Shown here piece by piece: positions 1 through 8,252 of a stretch of 35,518 bases of DNA (its first letter is position 1; each line of letters starts with the position of its first letter). Under the pieces are notes generated by a model. It made no database searches. It saw only the letters and a list, made by a program, of their open reading frames with translations, and was not told the origin of the DNA. Position numbers and translations under genes: made by a program. Origin of the DNA: Peterkaempfera griseoplana (GTDB taxonomy: Bacteria; Actinomycetota; Actinomycetes; Streptomycetales; Streptomycetaceae); NCBI RefSeq assembly GCF_001418575.1, contig NZ_LIQR01000016.1:1-35518 (forward strand), in the 5' to 3' direction.

Positions 1-422
1 GCGCGGGCGGCGCCGCCCGCGTAGCCGGGCAGCTGGCTTCCGCTGCCCGAGGCGACCACCAGGGAGCCGGTCTCGGTGAGCGCCGCGACGCTGCCGACGA
101 TGACGTCAGGGCCGGCGATCAGGCGCCGGATGTCGTCGGCGCAGGTGGCACGGTCCATGGCCAGGACGCGTGGCTTGACGGCGCGGTACCGTCCGCCGGC
201 GTTGATGTCCTCGTCGATGCCGGACAGGCGCAGGGTCTCGCTGGCGGCGGTGAACACATGGGCGCCCTCGGGGATCAGCTCTCCGACGCGGGCACGGGCG
301 GCTGCGGCGTCGTCGAGGACCTCCACGGTGAAACCGTGTGCGGTGAGCGCGGCGGCCGCCCGCTCCAGGCGCTGTGCGGGTGCCGGGTCGGCAAAGGACG
401 CTGCAGGCATGGGAGTGGTCAT
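1..422 (-). CDS. LUD-domain protein (LutC/YkgG-like), partial at 3' end
   Basis: The first about 140 residues are visible; the gene runs off the left edge. The sequence starts MTTPMPAASFADPAPAQR and continues with a helical N-terminus, then the glycine-rich core GSVAALTETGSLVVASGSGS followed by QLPGYAGGA. That core is characteristic of the LUD (DUF162) family, which includes the LutB/LutC lactate-utilisation proteins. Family members take part in L-lactate oxidation or have unknown redox roles, and act in the cytoplasm. The ATG at 422 is preceded by a good ribosome site (AGGAGG about 10 bases upstream). It diverges from the ECF41 sigma gene across a 157-bp gap holding a large palindrome. No lutA/lutB partner is visible here, so the lactate role is only inference. 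Family assignment is fairly sure; substrate is unknown. Confidence 0.75.
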   Translation of the reverse strand, partial: MTTPMPAASFADPAPAQRLERAAAALTAHGFTVEVLDDAAAARARVGELIPEGAHVFTAASETLRLSGIDEDINAGGRYRAVKPRVLAMDRATCADDIRRLIAGPDVIVGSVAALTETGSLVVASGSGSQLPGYAGGAAR

Positions 423-469
423 GAGGTCTCCCGTCCTCCTGTTCACTGGTTGATGAGTCGGTCTCGGCA

Positions 470-541
470 GTTCGACAACACAGCCGCCCTGGATGTGAGG
501 CGCCGCACCGCCTCACATTCCGGCGCGCTGCCGTGTCGAAC
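470..541. promoter_or_regulatory. 72-bp nested palindrome between divergent genes
   Basis: Two perfect inverted repeats share one centre (505.5). The inner arms are ATGTGAGGCG (493-502) and CGCCTCACAT (509-518). The outer arms are GTTCGACA (470-477) and TGTCGAAC (534-541). The bases between inner and outer arms are also partly symmetrical. It lies between the LUD-domain gene and the ECF41 sigma gene, so a dimeric or tetrameric repressor or activator site serving both promoters is the simplest reading. The binding protein is unknown. Confidence 0.6.
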
Positions 542-560
542 CGGTGAGGGCAGTTGCGAC
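534..560 (+). promoter_or_regulatory. Candidate ECF-sigma promoter for the ECF41 gene
   Basis: TGTCGA at 534-539 and CGAC at 557-560 are separated by 17 bases, an arrangement like the -35/-10 elements used by ECF sigma factors. ECF41 promoters, as I recall them, have TGTCACA and CGTC. Transcription would start near 567, leaving a short leader before the ATG at 580. The -35 element coincides with the right outer arm of the palindrome, so a protein bound there could block it. This fits autoregulation but is inferred from the motif only. Confidence 0.4.
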
Positions 561-579
561 GAAGGGAGCCGTTGGCACC

Positions 580-1518
580 ATGACCACCCGATCCGGGCCG
601 GCACCCGGCCGACTCGATCCAGGCCTGGACGCCGTCATGGGCGAGCGGCGTCAGCTGGTCAATGTCGCGTACCGGCTGCTGGGCTCCCTGGCCGAGGCCG
701 AGGACGCCGTCCAGGAGACCTACGCCCGCTGGTTCGCCATGCCCCGGCAGCAGCGGGACGCCATCGTCTCCCCCGGCGCCTGGCTGACGACGGTCGCCAG
801 CCGTATCTGCCTCAACCTGCTCGGTTCAGCCCGGGTCCGGCGGGAGCGCTATGTCGGCGAGTGGATCCCCGAGCCGCTGCCCGACCGTACGGAGTGGATC
901 AGCGGGCGCCCGGCCGGTGCCGCCGTCGACCCGGCCGACCGGGTCACCCTCGACGAGTCGGTCAGCATGGCCTTCCTCGTCGTGCTGGAGTCGATGACCC
1001 CGGCCGAACGTGTCGCGTTCGTCCTGCACGACGTCTTCCGTTACTCCTTCGCCGAAGTCGCCGAGATCGTCGGCCGCAGCCCCGCTGCCTGCCGCCAGCT
1101 CGCCTCCTCGGCCCGCCGCCGCATCCGGGCCGCACGGCCCTCGGCGACCCCGGCGGCCCGACGCGTCGCTGTGGTCCGGGACTTCAGGCAGGCGTGGGAG
1201 GCCAAGGACATCGGCGCTCTCATCGGTCTGCTCGACGCCGGCGCCACAGCGGTCGCCGACGGCGGCGGCCTCGCCACGACGTTCCTGCACCCGATCGCGG
1301 GCGGCGAGCAGATCGCGCACGCCTGGGTGGAGATCGCCCGCCGGAGGCCCGCGGACATGACGTTCCTGGAGCGTACGGTCAACGGGCAGCCGGGTCTGGT
1401 GGCCCGGCAGGGCGGCGTCACCGTGACGGTGTTCGCGTTCGATGTGACGGGTGACCGGATCAGGCACATCTGGGTGGTGCGCAACCCCGAGAAGCTCCGC
1501 CGCTGGACGACGGGCTGA
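580..1518 (+). CDS. ECF41-family RNA polymerase sigma factor with C-terminal SnoaL-like domain
   Basis: 312 residues. Sigma region 2 covers about residues 20-90 ([20 protein letters not shown]) and sigma region 4 about 125-185, ending in a helix-turn-helix ([20 protein letters not shown]). The linker carries VGEWIPEP (Trp95), a variant of the WLPEP motif of ECF41. The C-terminal 120 residues form a SnoaL-like domain that starts with ADGGG (Asp227), the ECF41 hallmark, here followed by Leu rather than the usual basic residue. In this family the C-terminal domain modulates core RNA polymerase binding in place of a separate anti-sigma factor. The ATG at 580 is chosen over one at 544 because homologous sequence begins after it; the ribosome site GAAGGGAG lies upstream. 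The usual ECF41 neighbours (carboxymuconolactone decarboxylase or epimerase) are absent; the flanks are LUD and aldo/keto reductase genes. Confidence 0.9.
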   Translation: MTTRSGPAPGRLDPGLDAVMGERRQLVNVAYRLLGSLAEAEDAVQETYARWFAMPRQQRDAIVSPGAWLTTVASRICLNLLGSARVRRERYVGEWIPEPLPDRTEWISGRPAGAAVDPADRVTLDESVSMAFLVVLESMTPAERVAFVLHDVFRYSFAEVAEIVGRSPAACRQLASSARRRIRAARPSATPAARRVAVVRDFRQAWEAKDIGALIGLLDAGATAVADGGGLATTFLHPIAGGEQIAHAWVEIARRRPADMTFLERTVNGQPGLVARQGGVTVTVFAFDVTGDRIRHIWVVRNPEKLRRWTTG

Positions 1519-1712
1519 CGCGGCCGGAAGTGTCCGGCGCCCGGGTGGCGGCCAGGAGGACGGCGGCGGAGTCCTCAGGGCCGGCGTCCGTCCCGTACAG
1601 CCCCGGCGGGTCTCCCCTCCTGCGGCGCCCGCCCCGTCTACGGTGCGTTGCGGCGCCCTGGGTCGTCGTGCTCGGCGCACCGGAAACGACCACCGAACGA
1701 ACGGGACCCCTT

Positions 1713-2764
<1,052 letters not shown>

Positions 2765-2844
2765 TCACCGGCCGGGGGACGGGAGGTGACCGGAGCAGGC
2801 GGCTCGGCGGCACCCGCGGATCCGCTGCTCCGCGTCGCCGGCGG

Positions 2845-3654
2845 TCAGGGAGCCGGGCGCGCGGAGCCGGCCGTCCTGGGCGGCGCGGGGCGCCGTGCGG
2901 TGAGTACGGGCTGGTGGAACCCGCTGGAGTCCGGCAGGTGCCAGGTGACGTCGGTGAAGCCGGCCGCGGTCACGAAGTCCGTCAGCTGCCCGCGGGTGAG
3001 TGCCCAGGAGGTGGTCCGGCGGACGCGGACGTCCCAGCTCCTCCCGTCGGGGACGAGCTGGAAGTGCTCCAGGTCGTAGTGTTCGCCGTCCTGGTGCCAG
3101 TGCCACAGCTGGAAGGTGACCACGCGCCCCTCGCGCGTCTGCGAGACCTGGGGAGGTGGCGCCGTGGGCCTGGTCCGGCGCGCCTCGTCGTAGTCCCGCA
3201 GGGTGACCATCAGCAGCCCGTCGTCCCGGAGCACGCGCAGCATGCCGGCGAGTGCCGCCTGGACGTCCTCCGCGCGGAGCAGGTGCGGGAGCGCGTTGTC
3301 GGCGGACAGGACGACGTCGAAGCAGGACGGCCCGAAGGGCAGTTGACGCATGTCCGCCGTCGTCACCGGCAGTACGGCGCCCCGGGCGGCCGCCTCGGCG
3401 GCGGCCCGCGCGGTGGCGACCGGGCTCAGGTCGGCGGCGACGACCCGGTGCCCGCCCAGGGCCAGGCCGATCGCCTGGGTCCCGATTCCGCAGGAGCAGT
3501 CCAGCACCCGGTGCGGTCCCGTCCCGAGACCCGCGCGGAGGATCCCGTCCAGCACCTCGGCCTGGTACGCCATGCTCGCGTCCCAGTCGCGGAAGATCAG
3601 GTGGTAGTCGTGGGCCAGTTGGTCGTAGAAGTCCCTCACCGACAGCTCGGACAC
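2845..3654 (-). CDS. Class I SAM-dependent methyltransferase
   Basis: 269 residues. The Rossmann-like SAM-binding fold is shown by motif I, RVLDCSCGIGTQAIGLA (about residues 49-65), an acidic residue after strand 2 (VVAADLS), and FDVVLSADNALPHL as motif IV/post-II. The N-terminus (VRDFYDQLAHDYHLIFRDW) matches small-molecule methyltransferases of the glycine/sarcosine N-methyltransferase-like type, and the C-terminal half has an antiparallel lid with YDLEHF. The substrate is not predictable. The GTG at 3654 is taken as the start because the conserved N-terminal helix follows it and a G-rich stretch precedes it; another GTG lies three codons upstream. It is convergent with the aldo/keto reductase and sits 76 bp after the stop of the MarR gene on the same strand, so readthrough from the MarR gene is possible. 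Confidence 0.85.
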   Translation of the reverse strand: MSELSVRDFYDQLAHDYHLIFRDWDASMAYQAEVLDGILRAGLGTGPHRVLDCSCGIGTQAIGLALGGHRVVAADLSPVATARAAAEAAARGAVLPVTTADMRQLPFGPSCFDVVLSADNALPHLLRAEDVQAALAGMLRVLRDDGLLMVTLRDYDEARRTRPTAPPPQVSQTREGRVVTFQLWHWHQDGEHYDLEHFQLVPDGRSWDVRVRRTTSWALTRGQLTDFVTAAGFTDVTWHLPDSSGFHQPVLTARRPAPPRTAGSARPAP

Positions 3655-3730
3655 GCACCCCACCGTAGTACGCGGCCCCGGGGCTGGGCACCGCCTCGGC
3701 GGAGGGAACGCGGGGGGGCCTCCCGCCGGG

Positions 3731-4171
3731 TCACCGCACCCCGCTGATCCTCCGCAGCATGTCCAGGAACTGCTCACGCTCGGCGGCCGACAGCGGCGCC
3801 AGGAGTTCGTCGTTGGCTCGCCTGGCCGCCCTGGTGCACTCCCTGAGGCGCTGTTCGCCCTCGGGGGTGAGGCTGACGGCGTTCTTGCGGCGGTCGGCGG
3901 GGTCGGGGGTGCGCAGCACGAGGCCCGCCGTCTGCAGGTCGTTGAGCACGCCGACCATGTCCTTGGGGTCGAGCGAGATCGTCCTGCCCAGTTCGGCCTG
4001 GGCGACCGGGCCGAGGTCCGCGACGGCGGCGAGGACGACGTGGTGCCACATCCTCAGGTCGTGCCGCGCGAGCGCCTCCGCGACCAGGCCGCGCCCACGG
4101 GCCGCGGCCCGGCCGAGGAGCCAGCTGGGGAGGGGGCGAATGCGGCTGGGCGCCGGCGGGTTCTCTGCCAT
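3731..4171 (-). CDS. MarR-family transcriptional regulator
   Basis: 146 residues with a winged-helix core. Recognition region: PVAQAELGRTISLDPKDMVG, followed by the wing TPDPADRRKNAVSLTPEG, and dimerisation helices at both ends. MarR dimers usually repress a neighbouring gene and release DNA on binding phenolics, quinones or oxidants. It diverges from a quinone oxidoreductase gene and two 17-bp inverted repeats lie between them, so it very likely represses both. The ATG at 4171 is preferred to one at 4183: a TATGCT -10 box lies exactly 7 bases before it, with TTGGGA 17 bp further up, suggesting a leaderless transcript. No ribosome site is visible. The alternative start would add four residues. 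Confidence 0.9.
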   Translation of the reverse strand: MAENPPAPSRIRPLPSWLLGRAAARGRGLVAEALARHDLRMWHHVVLAAVADLGPVAQAELGRTISLDPKDMVGVLNDLQTAGLVLRTPDPADRRKNAVSLTPEGEQRLRECTRAARRANDELLAPLSAAEREQFLDMLRRISGVR

Positions 4172-4192
4172 GCCCGGCAGCATACGAGAAAA

Positions 4193-4238
4193 CGTTGGCC
4201 CTCCCAACGACCTTCCCCTATCGTTGGGATCTCCAATG
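4193..4238. promoter_or_regulatory. Two MarR-type operators over divergent promoters
   Basis: Site 1 is CGTTGG-N5-CCAACG (4193-4209, perfect). Site 2 is CGTTGG-N5-CCAATG (4222-4238, one mismatch). Their centres are 29 bp apart. Rightward promoter: TTGGCC (4195-4200) and TATCGT (4219-4224), 18-bp spacer. Leftward promoter: TTGGGA (4202-4207, minus strand) and TATGCT (4179-4184, minus strand), 17-bp spacer. Site 1 covers both -35 boxes and site 2 covers the rightward -10 and start, so binding should silence both genes. Confidence 0.75.
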
Positions 4239-4268
4239 AATCTCCAGGGTGTCGGGAGGCGGTCTCGC

Positions 4269-5198
4269 ATGCGGCGCATTCGGTACGAGAACATCGGCGG
4301 ACCGGAGAACCTGTTCCAGGAGGAGGTCCCCGTCCCGGAACCCGGAGCCGGTGAACTGCTCGTCAGAACCGAGGCGATCGGCGTCACCCTCCCCGTCGTG
4401 CGCAAGGTCCGCGAGGCCGCGCAGCCGGTCCCGCTCGGCGGCGAGCTGGCCGGCGAAGTGGTGCGGGTCGGCGAGGGCGTGAGCGAATTCGCCCCGGGCG
4501 ACCGGGTCACCGGCCTCTGCTTCGGGCACGGGTACGCGCAGTACGCGCTGCTGCACACCACCATGGCCACCGCCATCCCGGAGGGCGCCACCGCCAGGGA
4601 CGCCGTCGCCCTGGTCCGCAGCGGAGTGGTGGCGCTCGGCGCCCTGGAGGCCGCCCGCCCGGAGCGGGGCGAGTCGGTCCTGGTCACCGCGGCCGCGAGC
4701 GGGGTCGGCCATCTCGCCCTGCAGCTGGCCAGGTTGCACGGGGCCTCCCGGGTGGTCGCCGCCGTGGGCGACCCCGCCAAGGCGGACTTCGTACGCGCCC
4801 TCGGCGCCGACGCCGTGGTGACCTACGACCAGGAGAGCTGGGGCGAGCCGGTCGACATCGGCCTGGACGCGGTCGGCGGCGAACTGCTCACCCCCGCCGT
4901 CAGGGCCCTCGCGCCGGGTGGACGGCTGGTCGCGTACAGCTCTGGCGGCGGCACCATCGCGGCGTACGACCTCCTCGTCGGCGGCAGATCGGTGACCGGG
5001 TTCCAGGTGGCGCTGGTGGCCAGGACCCAGCCGCAGCGGTATGCGGGGTGGGTCGCGACGTTGTGGCGGCTGTTCGCCGAGGGCGCGCTGCGGCCCGCCG
5101 TCCACGCGGAGTTCGCCCTCGCGGACGCGGCACGAGCGCACGCGACGATCGAGGCCCGGGCCAATCTGGGAAAGGTCGTCCTGGTACCCGAGGGCTGA
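4269..5198 (+). CDS. Zinc-independent quinone oxidoreductase / MDR-family NADPH dehydrogenase
   Basis: 309 residues. The N-terminal GroES-like domain (about 1-110) contains PGAGELLVRTEAIGV and GGELAGEVVRVGEGVSEFAP then GDRV. The nucleotide-binding Rossmann domain has TAAASGVGHLALQLA (near residue 140), the AxxGVG-type motif of QOR/zeta-crystallin proteins. Catalytic-zinc Cys/His residues are absent, so it belongs to the zinc-free quinone reductase branch. It should reduce quinones or activated alkenes with NADPH. The ATG at 4269 has a GGGAGG site 9 bases upstream and is preferred to the ATG at 4236. It diverges from the MarR gene and is probably induced when that repressor is released by a quinone or electrophile. 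It is convergent with the next gene, 542 bp away. Confidence 0.88.
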   Translation: MRRIRYENIGGPENLFQEEVPVPEPGAGELLVRTEAIGVTLPVVRKVREAAQPVPLGGELAGEVVRVGEGVSEFAPGDRVTGLCFGHGYAQYALLHTTMATAIPEGATARDAVALVRSGVVALGALEAARPERGESVLVTAAASGVGHLALQLARLHGASRVVAAVGDPAKADFVRALGADAVVTYDQESWGEPVDIGLDAVGGELLTPAVRALAPGGRLVAYSSGGGTIAAYDLLVGGRSVTGFQVALVARTQPQRYAGWVATLWRLFAEGALRPAVHAEFALADAARAHATIEARANLGKVVLVPEG

Positions 5199-5740
5199 TC
5201 CGCGGAGCGGTTTCCCGGCCCCCCGGTGTGCACGCCGCCCAACGGGCCCGGACATGGTGAAGACCTCGATGTGATGGAGCCGTCCAGGACCGCACCGCAC
5301 AGAGGTCTTCGTGGTCCACCGTAACGCCCAACCGGACGTTCGCAGCGGACCACTCCCCGCCGGGCGTGTCGGGGCCGGGCGTACGGTCATGCCGAGCGGG
5401 GTGGCTCCCCCGCGCCTGATCGCCGGCGGGGCCGGAGGCTGGCCGAGGCCCGCGGCGCCGGCCGCACCACCGGGCCCGGGCGGGCGCCGGTGTTGCCGGG
5501 TCCGGGATCAGACCCGGACCGGCGCCCCGGACCACAACGCCGTCGGAGCGCACATGGGCCACCGTCAGGTCACCGCTGCCGTCGGGGACGCCTCCACGAC
5601 TCCGGGGCGAGGAGCAGCATTCCGCCGTCCGCAGGGCGTGACCGAGCCGCACGGTCCGGGAATCCTCCGCGGCGGTGCCAAGCCCCAGTTTCGGATGCCC
5701 GGTCGGGTAGGGGGGACGCAGCGAGTCCCGGCCCGGCCGG
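5199..5740. other. 542-bp gene-free stretch
   Basis: It separates two convergent genes. No reading frame here has a convincing start, ribosome site or family signature. It holds a 9-bp perfect inverted repeat, GAAGACCTC (5259-5267) and GAGGTCTTC (5302-5310), spaced by 34 bp, and the long hairpin listed separately. It could be a decayed gene, but no family was recognisable in either strand. Confidence 0.5.
5482..5527. terminator. Long two-part hairpin between convergent genes
   Basis: Outer arms GGGCGCCGG (5482-5490) and CCGGCGCCC (5519-5527) are perfect. Inner arms CCGGGTC (5496-5502) and GACCCGG (5511-5517) are perfect with an 8-nt loop. A 5-nt bulge on one side faces a single base on the other. 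It may be a bidirectional terminator, although it lies over 200 bp from each stop codon, or a structured RNA element. Confidence 0.4.
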
Positions 5741-6898
5741 TCAGCCGCGCAGCCCGGCGTTGAGCCGGGCCGCCTGGCGCGTCAGATGGTCGCGTTCCGC
5801 GAGGTTGGGCGCCTTGTGGGCCGCCTCGGCGTACAGCCGCGCCGCCGTCACCAGGTCGCCGTCGCGTTCATGGAGGTACGCCGCCACCGCGGTGTGGCGG
5901 GGCAGCGAGTCGTCCAGCGCCGCGAGCGCGGCCAGCCCGGCACGCGGTCCGTCGGCCTCACCCACGGCGACGGCGCGATTGAGCCTGACGACCGGACTGT
6001 CGGTCAGACGCGTGAGCTCGTCGTACCACTCCACGATCTGCACCCAGTCCGTCTCCTCGGCGGTGGGCGCGTCGGCATGGAGGGCCGCGACGGCCGCCTG
6101 GGCCTGGAACTCGCCCAGCCGGTCACGGGCGAGGGCCGCCTGCAGGATCCCGACGCCCTCGGCGATGACGGCGGTGTCCCACCGGCTGCGGTCCTGCTCG
6201 GCGAGCGGCACCAGGCTGCCGTCGGGCGCGGTGCGGGCCGCGCGCCGGGCGTGGTGGAGCAGCATCAGGGCGAGCAGCCCCGCCACCTCGGGGTGGTCCA
6301 CCCGGGCCGCGAGCTGCCGGGTGAGCCGGATGGCCTCGGCGGCGAGGTCCACATCGCCGGAGTAGCCCTCGTTGAACACCAGATAGAGGACCCGCAGCAC
6401 GGTGGCGACATCGCCGGGCCGGTCGAACCGCACGCCGGAGACGGTGCGCTTGGCCCGGCTGATGCGCTGCGCCATGGTCGCCTCGGGAACCAGGTACGCC
6501 TGCGCGATCTGACGCGTCGTCAGTCCTCCGACGGCCCGCAGGGTGAGCGCGACCGCGGACGCGGGCGTCAGCGACGGATGGGCGCACAGGAAGTAGAGCT
6601 GGAGGGTGTCGTCCACCGCGGGCGCGGGCCCGGGCGCCGGCTCCTCGTCCGCCCGGTCCTCACGCCGGCGGCGGGCGGTGTCCGCCCGGGTCGCGTCGAG
6701 GAACCGGCGCCAGGCCACGGTCACCAGCCAGCCCCTGGGGTCCCTCGGCTGGTCGGCCGGCCAGACGCGGACCGCCTCCACCAGCGCGTCCTGTACGGCG
6801 TCCTCGGCCGCCGCGAAGTCGGCTCCGCGGCGGACGAGGACTCCGATGACACCCGGGGTGAGGCTCCGCAGCAGGGCCTCGTCCATCGGGGAGGTCAC
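5741..6898 (-). CDS. ECF42-family RNA polymerase sigma factor
   Basis: 385 residues, long for an ECF sigma because of a C-terminal TPR-like extension. Region 2 is about residues 20-80 (GADFAAAEDAVQDALVEA, then DPRGWLVTVAWRRFLD). Region 4 covers about 125-180 (LTPASAVALTLRAVGGLTTR, then QIAQAYLVPEATMAQRISRA). The extension begins with VLRVLYLVFNEGYSG and contains the helical repeats of ECF42 (DUF6596), which in this family is needed for activity. ECF42 genes typically lie beside DGPF-domain proteins and are not paired with a classical anti-sigma factor. Here the GTG start overlaps the stop of the DGPF gene in a GTGA, implying translational coupling. A TGTCGA-N17-CGTC promoter precedes the pair, fitting autoregulation. 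Confidence 0.92.
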   Translation of the reverse strand: MTSPMDEALLRSLTPGVIGVLVRRGADFAAAEDAVQDALVEAVRVWPADQPRDPRGWLVTVAWRRFLDATRADTARRRREDRADEEPAPGPAPAVDDTLQLYFLCAHPSLTPASAVALTLRAVGGLTTRQIAQAYLVPEATMAQRISRAKRTVSGVRFDRPGDVATVLRVLYLVFNEGYSGDVDLAAEAIRLTRQLAARVDHPEVAGLLALMLLHHARRAARTAPDGSLVPLAEQDRSRWDTAVIAEGVGILQAALARDRLGEFQAQAAVAALHADAPTAEETDWVQIVEWYDELTRLTDSPVVRLNRAVAVGEADGPRAGLAALAALDDSLPRHTAVAAYLHERDGDLVTAARLYAEAAHKAPNLAERDHLTRQAARLNAGLRG

Positions 6899-7302
6899 TC
6901 CGTGACGGTGGGCGGCGCGGCCAGGAAGGGGCGCAGCTCCAGCCACTCGTGGATCGGCTTGCCGCCCGCTCCGGGGGCGGCCGACAGTTCCCCGGCCAGT
7001 TCGACGGCCCGCTCGTAGCTGTCGACGTCGATCACCATCCAGCCGGCGATGAGGTCCTTGGTCTCGGCGAACGGGCCGTCGGTGACCGGCGGGCGTCCCT
7101 CGCCGTCGTACCGCACCCATGCCCCCTCGGGGGCGAGCGCCTGGCCGTCGACGAACTCGCCCGTCCCCTCCAGGCGGGCCGCGAAGTCGTGCATGTACTG
7201 CATGTGCGCCGAGATCTCCTCCGGCGTCCACTTGTCCATGGGCACGCAGTTGACCGCCTCCGGAGCGCCGCGGTAGTGCTTGAGCAGCAGGTACTTGGCC
7301 AT
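6895..7302 (-). CDS. YCII/DGPF-domain protein, ECF42 partner
   Basis: 135 residues with a ferredoxin-like YCII fold: MAKYLLLKHYRGAPEAV at the N-terminus and the name-giving TDGPFAETKDLIAGW (DGPF at 75-78) in the centre. Small cytoplasmic proteins of this family are the standard genetic partners of ECF42 sigma factors. Their biochemical role is not established; some YCII relatives are enzymes. The start has a clear AGGAGA ribosome site. The stop TGA overlaps the GTG of the sigma gene by four bases. It is the first gene of the two-gene operon and follows the predicted ECF42 promoter by about 50 bp. An 18-bp palindrome, GTGACC-N6-GGTCAC, lies between promoter and start. Confidence 0.9.
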   Translation of the reverse strand: MAKYLLLKHYRGAPEAVNCVPMDKWTPEEISAHMQYMHDFAARLEGTGEFVDGQALAPEGAWVRYDGEGRPPVTDGPFAETKDLIAGWMVIDVDSYERAVELAGELSAAPGAGGKPIHEWLELRPFLAAPPTVTE

Positions 7303-7324
7303 GATCCGTCTCCTCGGTGCTGGT

Positions 7325-7342
7325 GTGACCCATTGTGGTCAC
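7325..7342. promoter_or_regulatory. Palindrome in leader of DGPF/ECF42 operon
   Basis: GTGACC (7325-7330) and GGTCAC (7337-7342) are perfect arms with a 6-bp spacer, just downstream of the predicted transcription start and 23 bases before the DGPF start codon. It could be a repressor site or a weak leader hairpin. Confidence 0.4.
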
Positions 7343-7354
7343 CCTCACCTCCGG

Positions 7355-7381
7355 GACGGAGCAGCCCACGGGTTCTCGACA
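7355..7381 (-). promoter_or_regulatory. Predicted ECF42 autoregulatory promoter
   Basis: On the minus strand TGTCGA (7381-7376) is followed after exactly 17 bases by CGTC (7358-7355). The ECF42 consensus, as I remember it, is TGTCGA with CG(A/T)C. Transcription would start about 7348 and read into the DGPF gene at 7302. Confidence 0.65.
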
Positions 7382-7394
7382 TCCCCGCCGAAGA

Positions 7395-7418
7395 TTTTTT
7401 TTCCGCCGCCTGCGGCGG
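7395..7418. other. T8 run next to a compact hairpin
   Basis: A run of eight T (7395-7402), rare in this GC-rich DNA, abuts CCGCCGC-CT-GCGGCGG (7403-7418). In minus-strand RNA the hairpin comes first and an A-run follows; in plus-strand RNA the U-run precedes the hairpin. Neither is a canonical terminator. It lies after the SDR stop and just upstream of the ECF42 promoter, so it could mark the end of the SDR transcript or act as an AT-rich promoter-upstream element. Confidence 0.35.
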
Positions 7419-7464
7419 GTGTGGGCGGCGGCCGGGCCGCCGCCCGCACCGGGCCTGTCCGCGA

Positions 7465-8181
7465 TCACCACGGCACCGGGGTCCCGTCCCAGGAGAAGAA
7501 CTCCCCGGTCGGCCCGTCGTCCGGCAGGAGCGCCAGCCGTACGGCCCCCTGGGCGGCCTCCGCCGGGTCCCCGCCCGCCGCGGCCGCCCGGGGGTTGAGA
7601 TCGGTGGCCCGCAGACCGGGGGCGAGCGCGTTGATCTTGAAACCCTCCTCGGCCAGGGTCTGGGCGTACAGCACGGTCAGGGCGTTGAGGGCGGCCTTCG
7701 ACGAGCGGTACGCCGCCGCCCCGCCGCTGCCGGTGGCGAACTGCGGGTTGGGGCTGGTGCTCCAGGTCAGCGAGCCGGTACCGCTGGACACATTGACGAT
7801 CCGGGGGTGCGGGGAGCGGCGCAGGGCGGGCAGGAAGGCGTTGGTGACGGCGACGACCCCGAAGACGTTGGTCTCGTAGGTGCGCCGGAACTCGTCCGCG
7901 CCGGTTTCGGTCGGCGGGGCGAGCGACGGCGAGATGCCCGCGTTGTTGACCAGGACGTCGAGGCGGTCGACCCGGCGAGCGGCTGCGGCGATGCCGTCCG
8001 GGTTCGTCACGTCCAGGACCAGCGGACGCGCGCCCTCGCCGATCTCCTCGACGGCCCGCTGGCCGCGCCCGGCGTCCCGGGACCCCACGTACACCAGGAA
8101 GCCCTCCGCGGCGAGCAGACGGGCGATGTCCTTGCCGATGCCCTTGTTGGCACCCGTGACCAGTGCTGTGCGATTGTTCAT
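7465..8181 (-). CDS. Short-chain dehydrogenase/reductase (SDR)
   Basis: 238 residues, classical SDR length. Cofactor motif TGANKGIG (9-16), structural NNAG (79-82), catalytic Ser in VSSGTGS (132-133), and YRSSK with Tyr158 and Lys162. A basic residue in GSRD after strand 2 suggests NADPH. The C-terminus ends GPTGEFFSWDGTPVPW, close to plant- and actinomycete-type carbonyl reductases. It probably reduces a ketone or aldehyde in the cytoplasm. The ATG at 8181 is chosen because the first strand follows directly (MNNRTALVTG); an upstream in-frame start at 8259 would add an unlike 26-residue tail running into the neighbour's start. It diverges from an MmyB-type regulator across 71 bp, an arrangement in which the regulator usually controls the reductase. 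Confidence 0.92.
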   Translation of the reverse strand: MNNRTALVTGANKGIGKDIARLLAAEGFLVYVGSRDAGRGQRAVEEIGEGARPLVLDVTNPDGIAAAARRVDRLDVLVNNAGISPSLAPPTETGADEFRRTYETNVFGVVAVTNAFLPALRRSPHPRIVNVSSGTGSLTWSTSPNPQFATGSGGAAAYRSSKAALNALTVLYAQTLAEEGFKINALAPGLRATDLNPRAAAAGGDPAEAAQGAVRLALLPDDGPTGEFFSWDGTPVPW

Positions 8182-8194
8182 GCAAGCCACGGTC

Positions 8195-8240
8195 CCCTGG
8201 CTGCGCCCACCCTGCCAGGGACAACCTGTACCAGGCAGGG
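8195..8240. promoter_or_regulatory. Overlapping inverted repeats between SDR and XRE regulator
   Basis: CCCTGGC (8195-8201) pairs with GCCAGGG (8214-8220), and CCCTGCC (8210-8216) pairs with GGCAGGG (8234-8240). The repeats interlock in a 71-bp divergent promoter region. They are candidate operators of the adjacent regulator, or alternative hairpins. Confidence 0.5.
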
Positions 8241-8252
8241 GGAGGAGAGCCC

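Noticed and set aside
258-1454. Long open frames overlapping the ECF41 and neighbouring genes
   Set aside because: They are alternate-frame shadows of high-GC genes: Arg/Pro/Gly-rich translations with no family signature, overlapping well-supported genes.
5199-5740. Possible transposase remnant
   Set aside because: No transposase motif, no target duplication and no matching terminal repeats could be seen; only a 9-bp inverted repeat.
7395-7418. T8 plus hairpin as an intrinsic terminator
   Set aside because: On both strands the order of stem and T-run is wrong; kept only as an unexplained element.
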